A stretch of DNA of 64,000 nucleotides from Planctomycetota bacterium (GTDB lineage: Bacteria > Planctomycetota > Planctomycetia > Pirellulales > Lacipirellulaceae): assembly GCA_013152205.1 (NCBI GenBank), contig JAADGV010000098.1, forward strand, positions 1-64,000, read 5' to 3'. The notes under the pieces were generated by a model. It was not told the DNA's origin and did not search any database. It saw nothing but the letters and a program-made list of their open reading frames with translations. Below are positions 17,377-27,367 of the stretch, one piece after another; positions within the stretch are counted from its first letter, which is position 1, and each line of letters opens with the position of its first letter. Both the position numbers and the translations under genes were made by a program.

Positions 17377-18261
17377 ATGTCCATAAAGCACATCCACGAA
17401 AATATACGTGAAAAGCACATTCTGGGGGCCAGCACTCGGTCAGTCGTCGTGCGTGCGGACGACTCGGATAGCCGCAACTGGCTTGCAGGCTCGCCTATTT
17501 GCAGCGACTTGACCGACTACCGCATCTCGCATTGTGGCATCATGGTTGCTTTCCCTCCGTTTGAAATCGTGCGAGTCAATCTGTCGGGGACCTTCTTCTT
17601 TGGATGTATCGAAGGCGAGGGGCAGGTTCTTATCGATGGCGAATGGCGAACCGTTAGCGCTGGGCAGGCATGTGTTCAGCCTCCCTTCATTCCTAATGCA
17701 TTGAAGGCACGAGGGCGAAAGGCCTGGAAGTTTTGTTGGGTTCGTTACCAGGGATCGCCGAATACGCAGCCGTTGGTATCGCTTTATGCCCCAGCAATTG
17801 GCAAGTTCGACACCAGCCCGCTACAATCTGCCATCGAAGGTTTGTACGCCGAAGCTTCCGAGGCGGCATCGCATCATGTACTGCGAAAATGGACTGACCT
17901 CGTTCACAGCTATGCACTCTCGTTCGCCCAACCGTTTCGAGGGGATGGACGCCTGTTAAAAGTTTGGCAAATCGTAGAAAACCGATTGAACGAAGAGTGG
18001 TCGTTGGAAAGGCTAGCGCAGATTGCCTGTATTAGCAAAGAGCATTTGCGGCGACTCTGTTCGAGCTCACTCGGACGGACCCCAACTCAGCACCTGACGT
18101 TTCTTCGTATGCGATACGCTGCCGAGCTGTTGGCAACCACCGATCAAAAGATTGCACAAATCGCCCAGGAGGTTGGGTACGCAAACCAGTTCACGTTCTC
18201 AGATGCTTTCCAACGATGGCTCGGCTGCCGACCTTCAGCCTATCGCGGACGAGGCGAGTGA
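17377..18261 (+). CDS. AraC-family transcriptional regulator
   Basis: A 294-residue regulator. The N-terminal cupin-like sensor domain (about 40-150) contains GCIEGEGQVLIDGEWRTVSAG and a PPF.PN.LKA loop. The C-terminal pair of helix-turn-helices (about 190-290) reads WSLERLAQIACISKEHLRRLC and IAQIAQEVGYANQFTFSDAF, ending in FQRWLGCRPSAYR, the AraC signature. It is transcribed divergently from the PEP-hydrolase/Tm-1/Dabb/DUF1080 cluster with a gap of about 190 bp, so it most likely controls that cluster in response to a small ligand. No Shine-Dalgarno stands out. Confidence 0.92.
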   Translation: MSIKHIHENIREKHILGASTRSVVVRADDSDSRNWLAGSPICSDLTDYRISHCGIMVAFPPFEIVRVNLSGTFFFGCIEGEGQVLIDGEWRTVSAGQACVQPPFIPNALKARGRKAWKFCWVRYQGSPNTQPLVSLYAPAIGKFDTSPLQSAIEGLYAEASEAASHHVLRKWTDLVHSYALSFAQPFRGDGRLLKVWQIVENRLNEEWSLERLAQIACISKEHLRRLCSSSLGRTPTQHLTFLRMRYAAELLATTDQKIAQIAQEVGYANQFTFSDAFQRWLGCRPSAYRGRGE

Positions 18262-18348
18262 CGTCTGTCGCTCGCACGAACCGACCTTAAGGTCAGCCGA
18301 AAGAAACCGGCCTCGCAACATGCAATCGAAATCGCAGGCTGAATTCGT

Positions 18349-18681
18349 CTAGGCCTGGAAAGAGCTACCGCAACCACAGCTTTTGACGGCGTTCGGATTG
18401 TCGAAGGTGAAGCCCCGTTTTTCGATGCCTTCGTAGAAGTCGACTGTGGTGCCGTCGAGGTAGAGAGCACTCTTTTTGTCGACGACCACAGGCACCCCGT
18501 GGTATTCGTATTTGGCGTCGACTTTTTCGTCAAAGTTTTTGTCGAAACCGAGCGAATAGCTAAATCCACTGCAACCGCCGCCAGCGACCCCTACTCGGAG
18601 AACCGTGCCTTCTTCGAGCTTCTGGTCTTCAAAAATACGTTTTACTTCGCTGGCTGCTTTTTCGGTTAAGAGAACGCTCAT
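18349..18681 (-). CDS. erpA: A-type iron-sulfur carrier (ErpA/IscA)
   Basis: A 110-residue HesB/IscA/ErpA protein that delivers Fe-S clusters to apoproteins. The three invariant cysteines are present: Cys37 in GGGCSGFSY and Cys102/Cys104 in KSCGCGSSF. Length is standard. It follows iscS on the same strand with a 117-bp gap. No iscU, hscA or ferredoxin lies in the visible neighbourhood. Confidence 0.94.
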   Translation of the reverse strand: MSVLLTEKAASEVKRIFEDQKLEEGTVLRVGVAGGGCSGFSYSLGFDKNFDEKVDAKYEYHGVPVVVDKKSALYLDGTTVDFYEGIEKRGFTFDNPNAVKSCGCGSSFQA

Positions 18682-18798
18682 CTTGTGAATCCTTGATTCG
18701 ACAGGGGAAGTCGGTACGCTGCCCCGACGGGGGCGATCAACGCGATACTTAGATTATAGCAAAAAGTTTGCGAAGGAAAGCCGAACTGACGGGTTGCA

Positions 18799-20004
18799 CT
18801 AGTTTGAGCCTAATTTTCGCAGGTTTTTGATGCCTGTGGCGATGGCTTCGATGGCCAGATCGATGTCAGACTCGGTGTTGAAACGGCCCAGGCCGACCCG
18901 AAGGCTGCTGCGAGCCAAGTCCTCCGTCATTCCCAAAGCCAACAAAACATGGCTGGGGCCGGTGTCGGTCGAGGCGCAGGTGGCTCCCGAACTGATTGCC
19001 AGATTGTCGATCGCCATCAACAGGGCTTCGCCGTCGACGTCGCCCAAAGCGAAATCAAGATTCCCCGGGAGGCGAAGTGGCCGGTTTTGGGCATCGAGTT
19101 CGTCCAACGCAGGTCCGCAGAGGCTAAGGTTTTCGAGACGATCGCAGAGTCCGCTCCAGAGTCGCGAGCGTAAGGTGGCTAGACGTTCTGACTCGGCGGG
19201 CAAGTCGGCTAGGCAAAGTTCCAACGCTTTCGCCAAGCCGACGATTCCCGGGACGTTGAGCGTGCCGCTGCGGCGTCCTTGTTGTTGGCCTCCGCCTGTG
19301 ATTTGTGGTTCGAGCCGAACTATTGGATCTCGACGCCGAACATAGAGCGCGCCGATCCCCTTGGGGCCGTATATTTTGTGCGCGGTGAAACTGAGCAAGT
19401 CGACGTTTAGTTCGTTGATGTCGACCGGTATCTTGCCAACTGCTTGGGCAGCGTCGCAGTGGAGCAATACGCCGTGGCGGCGGCAGATACTAGCGATCTC
19501 GGCAAGGGGTTGAATAATTCCAATTTCGTTGTTGGCCAACATGACGCTAACCAACGCGGTGTCGTCTCGGATCGCGTCTTCAACTTTTTGAGGGTCGAGC
19601 CAACCGGCGCGAGGGCTGCGGTAAGACTCGACTTCTAGCAAGCTGACTTGGTAGTCGTGTTGTGCGAGACGATGCAACGGTTCGAGGACCGATTTGTGTT
19701 CGGTTTGGACACTAATGAGATGGTTGCCGCGACGACGACGTCGTAGGGCAACTCCACGAATAGCAAGATTGTTGCTTTCGGTGGCACCGCTGGTGAAGAC
19801 AATTTCTTGCGAGTCGGCCCCCAAGGCAGAGGCGATCGAAAGGCGAGCCTGTTCGACAGCCAAATTGGCGGCTTCGCCGTAGGAGTGGCCGCCGCTGCCC
19901 GGGTTGCCGAAATCTTCGGTGAAATAGGGCAGCATAGCGTCGACGACGCGTGGGTCGACGCGAGTGGTGGCGTGGTTGTCGAGGTAGATGGGTGGGTGGT
20001 TCAT
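18799..20004 (-). CDS. iscS: Cysteine desulfurase
   Basis: A 401-residue PLP enzyme that takes sulfur from cysteine for Fe-S cluster and thio-cofactor synthesis. YLDNHATTRVDP is the start motif; the PLP lysine is Lys210 in SFTAHKIYGPKGIG. The persulfide cysteine is Cys343 in SSGATCAS on the mobile loop. The motif TSGATESNNLAI binds the cofactor phosphate. It sits between a NUDIX gene (81 bp upstream) and erpA downstream. NifS is the alternative name, but no nif genes are here. Confidence 0.96.
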   Translation of the reverse strand: MNHPPIYLDNHATTRVDPRVVDAMLPYFTEDFGNPGSGGHSYGEAANLAVEQARLSIASALGADSQEIVFTSGATESNNLAIRGVALRRRRRGNHLISVQTEHKSVLEPLHRLAQHDYQVSLLEVESYRSPRAGWLDPQKVEDAIRDDTALVSVMLANNEIGIIQPLAEIASICRRHGVLLHCDAAQAVGKIPVDINELNVDLLSFTAHKIYGPKGIGALYVRRRDPIVRLEPQITGGGQQQGRRSGTLNVPGIVGLAKALELCLADLPAESERLATLRSRLWSGLCDRLENLSLCGPALDELDAQNRPLRLPGNLDFALGDVDGEALLMAIDNLAISSGATCASTDTGPSHVLLALGMTEDLARSSLRVGLGRFNTESDIDLAIEAIATGIKNLRKLGSN

Positions 20005-20085
20005 GTGGTTCGCAGTTCACTGAAGCAAGACGCCCCAAAACGGGACGCTCTACCGCCTTCAGGTTACCGCCTGCAGCCTCCGACC

Positions 20086-20706
20086 TCAACCAAACAACGC
20101 TTTGACGGCGATTTGCGACCAGCTTTCGAATTCGTCGAGTTGCTGGAGAAGTTCGTCGATGGGCAAGAAACCGGCCCTGAGGATTTCTTCTTCGCGGGGG
20201 TGGACGTTAGGGCGTTCGACGTCAAAAAGGTGGACCACGCCAAGGTGAACTTCTCCGACAGGGGTTTCGTCGTCGTTGATCAGGCCAACGAGTTTTTCAG
20301 TGTGAGGTGTCTCGATGACAACTTCTTCGTCCAGTTCTCGCAGCAAACCTTCTCGATAGACGTCGCGAGTGGTGCCAGCCGCCGCATCTACGGTGGAGAT
20401 GTGTCCTCCGATGCCAACGCTACGCTTGGCGTGCAGTCGGGCTTCGCCTTGGCCCCCGCCACGGGTGTATTGAAATAGTCGAGCAACGCCGTTGGCATCG
20501 GTGTAGCGAAAGAGTACGTAGGGGATAAGCTGTTTGTAGCTGGGGTCTTGCTCCATCTCGCTACGGGGGCGATAGCTGAGCGACTCGCTTTCGAACAGGG
20601 CGGGCAGGTATTTGTCGACGTCCGATGAGAAACCCTGGAAGTGTCCAATCGCGTGAAATTCACTCGTGGGAATCACTAGCACATGCTCTTCTGTTGCGGT
20701 CGACAT
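20086..20706 (-). CDS. NUDIX hydrolase
   Basis: A 206-residue NUDIX-fold protein. The box begins GGHISTVDAA and continues to YREGLLRELDEEV, matching G-x5-E-x7-REUxEExGU in its catalytic REL.EE part. The N-terminal ~75 residues (HVLVIPTSEFHAIGHFQGF) are an added domain seen in a phosphoesterase-like subgroup common in planctomycetes and firmicutes. The start at 20706 has AAAGGA upstream; an ATG at 20745 would add 13 unlikely residues. Substrate unknown. The gene reads toward iscS. Confidence 0.85.
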   Translation of the reverse strand: MSTATEEHVLVIPTSEFHAIGHFQGFSSDVDKYLPALFESESLSYRPRSEMEQDPSYKQLIPYVLFRYTDANGVARLFQYTRGGGQGEARLHAKRSVGIGGHISTVDAAAGTTRDVYREGLLRELDEEVVIETPHTEKLVGLINDDETPVGEVHLGVVHLFDVERPNVHPREEEILRAGFLPIDELLQQLDEFESWSQIAVKALFG

Positions 20707-20863
20707 CGCGAATCCTTTCGAAGGTAGGTTGAAAACGTGCCGCAATTATAGGCCCACACGCAGCCTGCCACCAGCGGTCAGCCAAGACAAATATTCGTGA
20801 GTAGATCCCCCAGCCGGACCGCCACGCGGTCCACGGAGCCAGAGGGCAAGCGTACTCCCAGAA

Positions 20864-23800
20864 CTAATCAACAATCTGCAAACGCATCTCCTCGCTATTG
20901 GCCCGTAATTCCGGGGCATACATGGCAGAAACCCGAGTAGGCAGAGCGCTAAATTTGCCAGGGATTTCTGCGCGAAGCCGATAGGAAACGCTGTGCTGGC
21001 CACGGGCAAGCCTTGCGACAAAGAGACTCACACGGTTGTCACGAAGTTCGACGTAGGCACCCAACTCGTTGCCGTTATAGCCGCTACGGACGTCGACCGG
21101 CTCGAAGCCAGCAGCTTTCATGTCGTCCAGCAAGATGTATTCGTAGTCGTTTTTGCTATCGAGAAGGAGTTCCACCTCGACAAGATCGCCGCTTTTTAGT
21201 TCAGCAAGGCTCAGTAGCGGATGTCGCTTATATTTTTCGACTTGTTGATCGACAATTTGCCCACGGCTGCCGGGGACGATTTCACGTTTTTCTGCGGGGG
21301 TGAGCTTGAAGTAGCGGCGCTCGACTTTTAGTTCGAGTCCAGCAGCGGTGATGTGGTCTTCCAAAGTAAAATTGGTGAGATAACCGTTGTAGTAGAGTGG
21401 CGAGTCGCCTTGCTTGCGGAGTTCGATGATGTGTTGGCCCGCGGCAAGTTGTTCGCCCTTGAGTACCAGCTTGTTGTCGAACGTAAAAAGGTTGTCGCGG
21501 TTGATAGTCACTTGCTTGTGCCGTTGGCCATCAATCCAAACTTCGACGGTAAGATCGGGTTGATCTTCGCCGCTAGCTTTCAGGAAATCGGCGAAGGCTT
21601 CGACCACAAGGGCCGTATCGCGAGTGCTGTTCCAATAGGTCGCGTGCTTGCGATTGTTGAGCAGATATTTGACGAGCCGCGGAGCGACTTCGCTTTTCGG
21701 GTCGGTGGCGGCCAGCAGTTTTAGGTAGTAGGCGTGGGCTTCGTACTCGCTGCCGTACCAGTGCCACCAGTGGCTGTTGGGTAGATTGAGCCAGGCGGTT
21801 TGATTTTCGTCGTCTTGCTCGACGTATTGGCCGAGGTTTCGCATGACCATGGCTAGGCGCTCGCTGTCGCCTTGGTGGTGTAGGGCTAGGCCGAAGGTGG
21901 CTAAGCCGTAAACGGCTAGTTTGGTGCGGTCGCGGTAAACGTAATCTCGCATCTGCTCGTCAAAGTGGTTTGCCTCGGCCAATACCATGTAAACAAGGGC
22001 GTCGAGGTTGTCGGCATACGGTTTGTTGGGTTGCTTCGGGTTGCCATCGGAATCTTTGACTTGCCAGTTATCAAGCAAGCGAATTTGCTTGGCTTGGTAG
22101 TTTTTTAGCCAAGTGGTGCCGCGTTCGAGAACACTGGGGACGATCGCCGCGCCGTTTTCTTTGGCAATAAGAAGGCCATGAACAACTACCGCGGTGGTAT
22201 GGGCGTAGCTGCGCTCGCCGTAGCCGCTGAACCAACCCCAACCGCCGTCGGAGAGTTGCATTTCAGTGAGGCGATTGACGCCTGCCTTGACGATTTTCTC
22301 TAGCTCGGCTTGGTCGAAGACGGGGTTGTTCTTAAAACGCTTCCAATCGGTTGCCCGCTGCCCGTCGTCGCCGATTTCTTGGGCGTTGAGATTTGTGCGT
22401 TTTTCTTGAATCGCGGCGAGGTCGACGCCCATACGTTCGAGCGTACGCTGGGTGACGACTGCTGGCAAAAACCGGTTGAGCGTTTGCTCGGTGCAGCCGT
22501 AGGGGTAAGCAATGAGATAGGGTAGGGCGTCGACCATCGCGCCGGCTAGCGTGGGCGTGTAGCGAATTTCGAGACGGGTTTGCTCGGGGCGACGCTCCTC
22601 GGGGACGTTGATCGTGAACTTGCCAAGCGATTGGTCGGGGCGTAGCGAACCGGAGTACGAATCCGTTTTGAGCATGCCATGTACGTAAACCGGAAACGTC
22701 ATCTGCATGGCGTCCGACTCTTGGTCGGTGAGAGCGCTCATGCGGACGGTTGCCGAGCCTTCGCGGACCGCTTTCACTCGCCAATCGACCCGTTGCTCGC
22801 CCCCCGGTTCGATCGAGACGGTTTTTTCAAGCTCCTCTGGGCCTTCCAGCGTATCGCCTTCCAGCGTAAGTTGAACGCGCACCTCTTTGGCGGTGGGCAA
22901 ATAGTTGTGTACGTTGGCCGAGAGAACCACTTCGTCGCGTTCGACAAAGAAACGGGGGGCTTGCAGACGGACGACGATGTTCTTGCGAGTGACGATCTCG
23001 GCAGAGCCTTCGCCGACGCGGGTGCCGTGGCCCATGCCCCAGACGCGCACTTTCCAGGCGGTGAGGTTTTCAGGCATGTCGAGTTTTACTTCGGCGATAC
23101 CCTCGGCATTGGTTAGTATCGAGCCAACCCAAAGAGCCGTGTCGGCGAAGTTTTCACGGATGGTGGGTTGGGCGAGTTCGGTGGCTTCGCCACTGCTGGA
23201 GGCAGATCCGTCAGATACTGAAGCACCTTCGCTTATTTCCATTGCTGGGGCTAAACCGCCCACGCCTCCCCCCATGCCTCCGCCGAACGACTTTTGTTTG
23301 AGTCCACTTGAGCGTCTGATTGATGAGGAATCGACACTCTCACTTCTAGACTGTCGGATTTCATCAACGACCGTATCGCCAAAAATGCCGAGGTGGCGCA
23401 TATGGGATAGGTTGGGTTTTACGAGCGGTGCGAAAGATAGTTGCAGGTTGTTTGCGCCCTGGGATTGATGCGAGCGGCGCCATTTCCAGAAGAATTCGCG
23501 AATGTCTGCCACATTGCTGCCGCCAGCGATGTAGTCGAGCGCTTTGTCGTAGATCGACAGCGCTAGCGAGCCGACAAAGGGTTTGCCCTCCGCGTCGGTA
23601 AGCTTGACAAGAATCTTCGTCGCTTGACCCGGGAGATAGGCATCGGCTGAGGGGACCACCTCGACGTTGAGAACCCGCTTTGCCGGTGGGACAAATAGCT
23701 CGCGCGTTACGGTGTGAACTTGCCCGTGGTGGACGGTGACAGCCTCGATAAAAAAGTTGGGCGTGTCTTTGGCGGTGATCTCAACATCAACCGTGGCCGT

Positions 23801-26800
23801 TTTTCCTTTGAGTTTTACCAGTTGGGGCGGGAGGTAAATTCCGTTGCTGGGGCGGAGGAAAAGTAAGACGGCTGCGCCGGCACGATTGGTGTTGATCTGG
23901 ACCGATGCGGTATCGCCGGGCTGATATTCGCGGCGGTCGGGAATGATCTCGAGATCGTTGTAGCGAAAACCGGCACCATCGAAGCCCGCTCCGGCGACGG
24001 TAAGGATCAGACCTCCTTCGAAGGTGTGGTCGGCGTCGTCGGTCAACTCGTAAGAGACCCGATAGCGGCCTGGCTCAGAAGCTTTGATCTGGAGTTTTGC
24101 CTGACCTGTGTCCGCAGTGGCAAGCTCCCAACTACCGACCTCGGTTTCGACCGACTTGCCATCTTCGTACTGAATTTTTAGCAGGCGGAGTGTGCCGCTG
24201 CCAACGACCGGCTTGCCATCGAGAGTACGGGCGGCTGCGCCAAGCGAAATGGTGTCGCCAGCGCGGTAGTGCCCCCGATTTGCCCAGACGTAAACCTGAA
24301 ACGGTTTGCGAGCGACCAACACTCGACCATTGCCGACGATCGTGCGGCGAGACTGATCAACCACTTCGGCTTGGATCTGGTAGCGGTGATCTTGATCGGG
24401 ATGAAACTGTTTGGCCAGCGACGTGTCGATTTCAACCTCAACCGTGCCATCGGGACCAATCTCCACTTCGCGCTCGGCAACCACTTCGGGCTGGGTAGGG
24501 GCTCGCCAGAACCACCAGGGGCTAGGGCCGCGACAGCCCCAACGGTTCCAGCCAGGGTACCAACCGTAGTCTTCAGCAAACCACCAATAGCCGGGGCCGT
24601 AGAGCCAATCCCAGGGCATCTGCGGATACCAATGTTGCGTGTGCGTGGTTCGGAGGACTTTGTATTTGACCGTGGCTTTGGTGACAGGCTCGCCGAAGTA
24701 GTATTTGGCGGTGATCGTGGCGGTAATCGTTTCGCCCAAGGTGACGGGTTCGCTGGGGGCGTCGACGGTGACCTCAAATTCAGGCTTTTTGTACTCTTCG
24801 ACACGGAACGTGCCGCCGCCGTGGTTAACGACGTTGATGCGATATTGGCCAAGCGTAGCCTCGGCGGGCAGTTCCCAACTGCCTTCCAGGCCACCGTAAG
24901 CGTCGGCGACGACCTGGGTGCTATAAACCTTTTCGTTTTTTGGATCACGGATTTCGAGCTGGAACGACTGGCCCGCGTATTGCGATTCGTCGGCCAGATC
25001 GTAGCGGGCGTGGCGGACCCAAAACTTGAACTGAACGGTTTGTTTGGGTCGATAGACCGGGCGGTCGGTGATCGAGAAGACTTTTACCTGCTTGTAAAGG
25101 GCGTCGTGGTAGTCGCCATACCAGAAACGGCGGAATCCTGAATATGCCAGCCGGCCTTGCTCGGTGGTGGCGATGGCGAGCCACCGGTAGCCGCTGTGTT
25201 TTTTGGCAGGTAGTACTACGAGCCCGTTGGCGTCGGTGTGCTCGGCAAAGTTCTTTGTGCGGAGGCGGTATTTGTTTTTTCCCATATTTTTTCCCATATA
25301 TTGTCGCCGAAAGCCGAAGAACTCGACGTTGCATTTGGGGATGGGGCGCCCCGTGACGGCGTCGGCCACGTAGTAGAGCGATTTGTAGTCGAGCGGCTTT
25401 TGGATGATGACCGTGTCGCTGAGCCAGATGACGATGCTGGTGGTGTTGCCGTCGGCCATGGTGGAGGTGAGCAGATAGGCGCCCGATTTTTGCAGCGGCG
25501 TGGTGACCGTAATGCGTCGGTCGAAATGCTTCTCGAGCGGCTCCAGGTCAAGGCTCCAACGGGCGACTTCTTCGCCGAGGTATTTGGTTTGGTTTTTGGT
25601 GACTAGCCGATAGCCAAGATTCTCGACTTGGGCTTGTTTCCAATCGATTTTTTTTGGGATCGAGGAAAGATAGGCTTTGACGTCGCCGAGCAGCTCGCGG
25701 ACTTTGATTCGATGGGCAACGAAATCGACGCGTCGACCATTGCGGTAGCGGAAGTCGACCGTCGCGCCGGTGCCGGCGGGTTGCTTCATGGTGTTCTCGA
25801 AGCGGCCCCAGTTGTCGACGATTTGGGCGAGGCGTTTCTTGGCCTCATAGACGTCTTTTTTTGCGAGTTGACGCCAGAATTCGGCGGCACGGGGGTATTG
25901 GCGGCGGTTTTCGAATGTCTGCGCAAGAGTCTGAGCGGCGGTGCCCCATTCACCGCTAGCTTTTTCTTGAGCCGCGTTTTCTAGCACCTGCTGGCGTAGC
26001 TTGATGTGATTGTGCTCGTCGGGCAGCGAAAACCGTTTAATGCCGGTGGCCAGCCGAGCGATGGTTTCGTCTTCGCCGAGGGTATGCAGCGCAAAGGTGC
26101 CGGTGTCTGCGGGGTTCTCAGACTCGGTCTGGCGGCCAAACCACCAGCCGTAGTTGGCGAGGGTTCCGACACCGAATTGCGATTGTAGGAATTGCGCACG
26201 AACTAGCTGTTGATCGTAGAGACGCCCAGGCTGCCACTCAACCGATTTGTCGAGCACCCAACGCCAACGCTCGCCATCGTTTTGAGCTTCCTTCCAAGAC
26301 GCGGGGACGTCATAGAATATCGGTTGACCCTCGGCGTCGACAGGGGCGCCTTGAGTTTGTCTGGAGTGGTAACCCCAGCCGAGTTCGTAATCGGGGAGTT
26401 CCGCGAGCGAGGTGAGGGTTTGCAGCCGCCACGCTTGGCCATAGCCGCGGCCTCGCACAAGGGTGGTCGCGAAGGCATCGAGAAATTCGCCGGCGTCAGC
26501 GGATTGCTGTTCGTCGGCCCGTTGTTCAAGTAGGTGAAATGCTTGCAGATAAAGTTGCAATGAGCGAACCCGGTCGCGGCGGGTGGCGTGCATCACTTTG
26601 CCGCCGCCCCGATGTTGCCCCCGTTTGAACTGGCCAGCGATTTCGTAGCCGGAATGTTGCTGTTCAAAGTAACTACGGGCCACGGCAGCGACAACTTGCC
26701 ACTGCTTTGAATATCGCTTGGCGACGGACTCGCGGAACTCGTCCATTTTGTCGAGTTGGTCCAATCGTTCGTAGCACTCTAAAGCACGTTGGTAGCTAGC

Positions 26801-27022
26801 AACTAGCTCTCTCGTGGCGATGTCGCCCTCGGGGGCTGCCTTCTGACCGAGGAGAATCTTGCGATAGGCCGTGAGGGCCTCTTGGTAGTTGCCATCCTCG
26901 ATGAGTTTGTCAGCCTGTTTTGGGCTGATTGGCGGCGTGGCTAGGGCAATCACGCTGGTGATGAGCAGCCCGACGAGTGTGATTGCAAGAATCGAGGCTG
27001 TTGGTACGGTTCGTTTTTTCAT
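20864..27022 (-). CDS. Large alpha-2-macroglobulin family protein with thioester motif
   Basis: About 2052 residues, exported (signal segment ILAITLVGLLITSVIALA). An N-terminal TPR-like region (QADKLIEDGNYQEALTAYRKIL) precedes the macroglobulin domains: MG2-like VFSITDRPVYRPKQTVQFKFWVRH, the bait region, and the A2M domain ADTALWVGSILTNAEGIAEV. The thioester motif is GCTEQ near residue 1510, followed by the alpha-toroid thioester domain. It likely traps proteases in the periplasm. An unusual Trp/Tyr/Gly-rich stretch lies near residue 810-850 (nt about 24,500-24,620), and a Gly/Met-rich GGGMGGGVGGL near the bait region. No penicillin-binding protein 1C gene is adjacent. An ATG at 27061 is an alternative start. 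Confidence 0.93.
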   Translation of the reverse strand: MKKRTVPTASILAITLVGLLITSVIALATPPISPKQADKLIEDGNYQEALTAYRKILLGQKAAPEGDIATRELVASYQRALECYERLDQLDKMDEFRESVAKRYSKQWQVVAAVARSYFEQQHSGYEIAGQFKRGQHRGGGKVMHATRRDRVRSLQLYLQAFHLLEQRADEQQSADAGEFLDAFATTLVRGRGYGQAWRLQTLTSLAELPDYELGWGYHSRQTQGAPVDAEGQPIFYDVPASWKEAQNDGERWRWVLDKSVEWQPGRLYDQQLVRAQFLQSQFGVGTLANYGWWFGRQTESENPADTGTFALHTLGEDETIARLATGIKRFSLPDEHNHIKLRQQVLENAAQEKASGEWGTAAQTLAQTFENRRQYPRAAEFWRQLAKKDVYEAKKRLAQIVDNWGRFENTMKQPAGTGATVDFRYRNGRRVDFVAHRIKVRELLGDVKAYLSSIPKKIDWKQAQVENLGYRLVTKNQTKYLGEEVARWSLDLEPLEKHFDRRITVTTPLQKSGAYLLTSTMADGNTTSIVIWLSDTVIIQKPLDYKSLYYVADAVTGRPIPKCNVEFFGFRRQYMGKNMGKNKYRLRTKNFAEHTDANGLVVLPAKKHSGYRWLAIATTEQGRLAYSGFRRFWYGDYHDALYKQVKVFSITDRPVYRPKQTVQFKFWVRHARYDLADESQYAGQSFQLEIRDPKNEKVYSTQVVADAYGGLEGSWELPAEATLGQYRINVVNHGGGTFRVEEYKKPEFEVTVDAPSEPVTLGETITATITAKYYFGEPVTKATVKYKVLRTTHTQHWYPQMPWDWLYGPGYWWFAEDYGWYPGWNRWGCRGPSPWWFWRAPTQPEVVAEREVEIGPDGTVEVEIDTSLAKQFHPDQDHRYQIQAEVVDQSRRTIVGNGRVLVARKPFQVYVWANRGHYRAGDTISLGAAARTLDGKPVVGSGTLRLLKIQYEDGKSVETEVGSWELATADTGQAKLQIKASEPGRYRVSYELTDDADHTFEGGLILTVAGAGFDGAGFRYNDLEIIPDRREYQPGDTASVQINTNRAGAAVLLFLRPSNGIYLPPQLVKLKGKTATVDVEITAKDTPNFFIEAVTVHHGQVHTVTRELFVPPAKRVLNVEVVPSADAYLPGQATKILVKLTDAEGKPFVGSLALSIYDKALDYIAGGSNVADIREFFWKWRRSHQSQGANNLQLSFAPLVKPNLSHMRHLGIFGDTVVDEIRQSRSESVDSSSIRRSSGLKQKSFGGGMGGGVGGLAPAMEISEGASVSDGSASSSGEATELAQPTIRENFADTALWVGSILTNAEGIAEVKLDMPENLTAWKVRVWGMGHGTRVGEGSAEIVTRKNIVVRLQAPRFFVERDEVVLSANVHNYLPTAKEVRVQLTLEGDTLEGPEELEKTVSIEPGGEQRVDWRVKAVREGSATVRMSALTDQESDAMQMTFPVYVHGMLKTDSYSGSLRPDQSLGKFTINVPEERRPEQTRLEIRYTPTLAGAMVDALPYLIAYPYGCTEQTLNRFLPAVVTQRTLERMGVDLAAIQEKRTNLNAQEIGDDGQRATDWKRFKNNPVFDQAELEKIVKAGVNRLTEMQLSDGGWGWFSGYGERSYAHTTAVVVHGLLIAKENGAAIVPSVLERGTTWLKNYQAKQIRLLDNWQVKDSDGNPKQPNKPYADNLDALVYMVLAEANHFDEQMRDYVYRDRTKLAVYGLATFGLALHHQGDSERLAMVMRNLGQYVEQDDENQTAWLNLPNSHWWHWYGSEYEAHAYYLKLLAATDPKSEVAPRLVKYLLNNRKHATYWNSTRDTALVVEAFADFLKASGEDQPDLTVEVWIDGQRHKQVTINRDNLFTFDNKLVLKGEQLAAGQHIIELRKQGDSPLYYNGYLTNFTLEDHITAAGLELKVERRYFKLTPAEKREIVPGSRGQIVDQQVEKYKRHPLLSLAELKSGDLVEVELLLDSKNDYEYILLDDMKAAGFEPVDVRSGYNGNELGAYVELRDNRVSLFVARLARGQHSVSYRLRAEIPGKFSALPTRVSAMYAPELRANSEEMRLQIVD

Positions 27023-27314
27023 GAAAGTGCCACTTCTAGAATGATCGGGCTTCTGTTCCAAGGTTTGTTAGCCAACAGTGTTTTACGCGAGTTGAGCGGG
27101 CTAGGTCCACCCAATTTGTCGAAACGCGAATTTTGGCCTTCTCAAGCGTTATGACGAGCGAAGGGTCGAGAAAGTTCCCCGGGTTTCTGCGATTGCCCCG
27201 GAAATGTTGCTTTTTTGCAACATCGAAGTATCAAATTTTGCCGAAGTTCTACCGTCTTCTGCGTGTAGGGAAAGTAGACTTGCGAAACTAGGTTTGGCCG
27301 ACTTTTTGGCTGAT

Positions 27315-27338
27315 CTCCGGCGATCTGTAAGATCGCGG
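27315..27338. repeat. 24-bp hairpin repeat, copy 1
   Basis: CTCCGGCGATCTGTAAGATCGCGG, quoted as parts: stem GCGATCT/AGATCGC around TAC. It is in inverted orientation relative to the copies at 32922-32945, 35235-35258 and 37423-37446. It lies 30 bp before the sugar transferase start, so it may sit in its mRNA leader. Confidence 0.78.
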
Positions 27339-27367
27339 TTGCTGTTCCCTCCGACTCTGATACTTCT

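Noticed and set aside
24178-25141. Long open frames on both strands within the macroglobulin gene
   Set aside because: They lie within a clear A2M coding region, out of frame, with sequence that is only the GC-skewed shadow of that gene.
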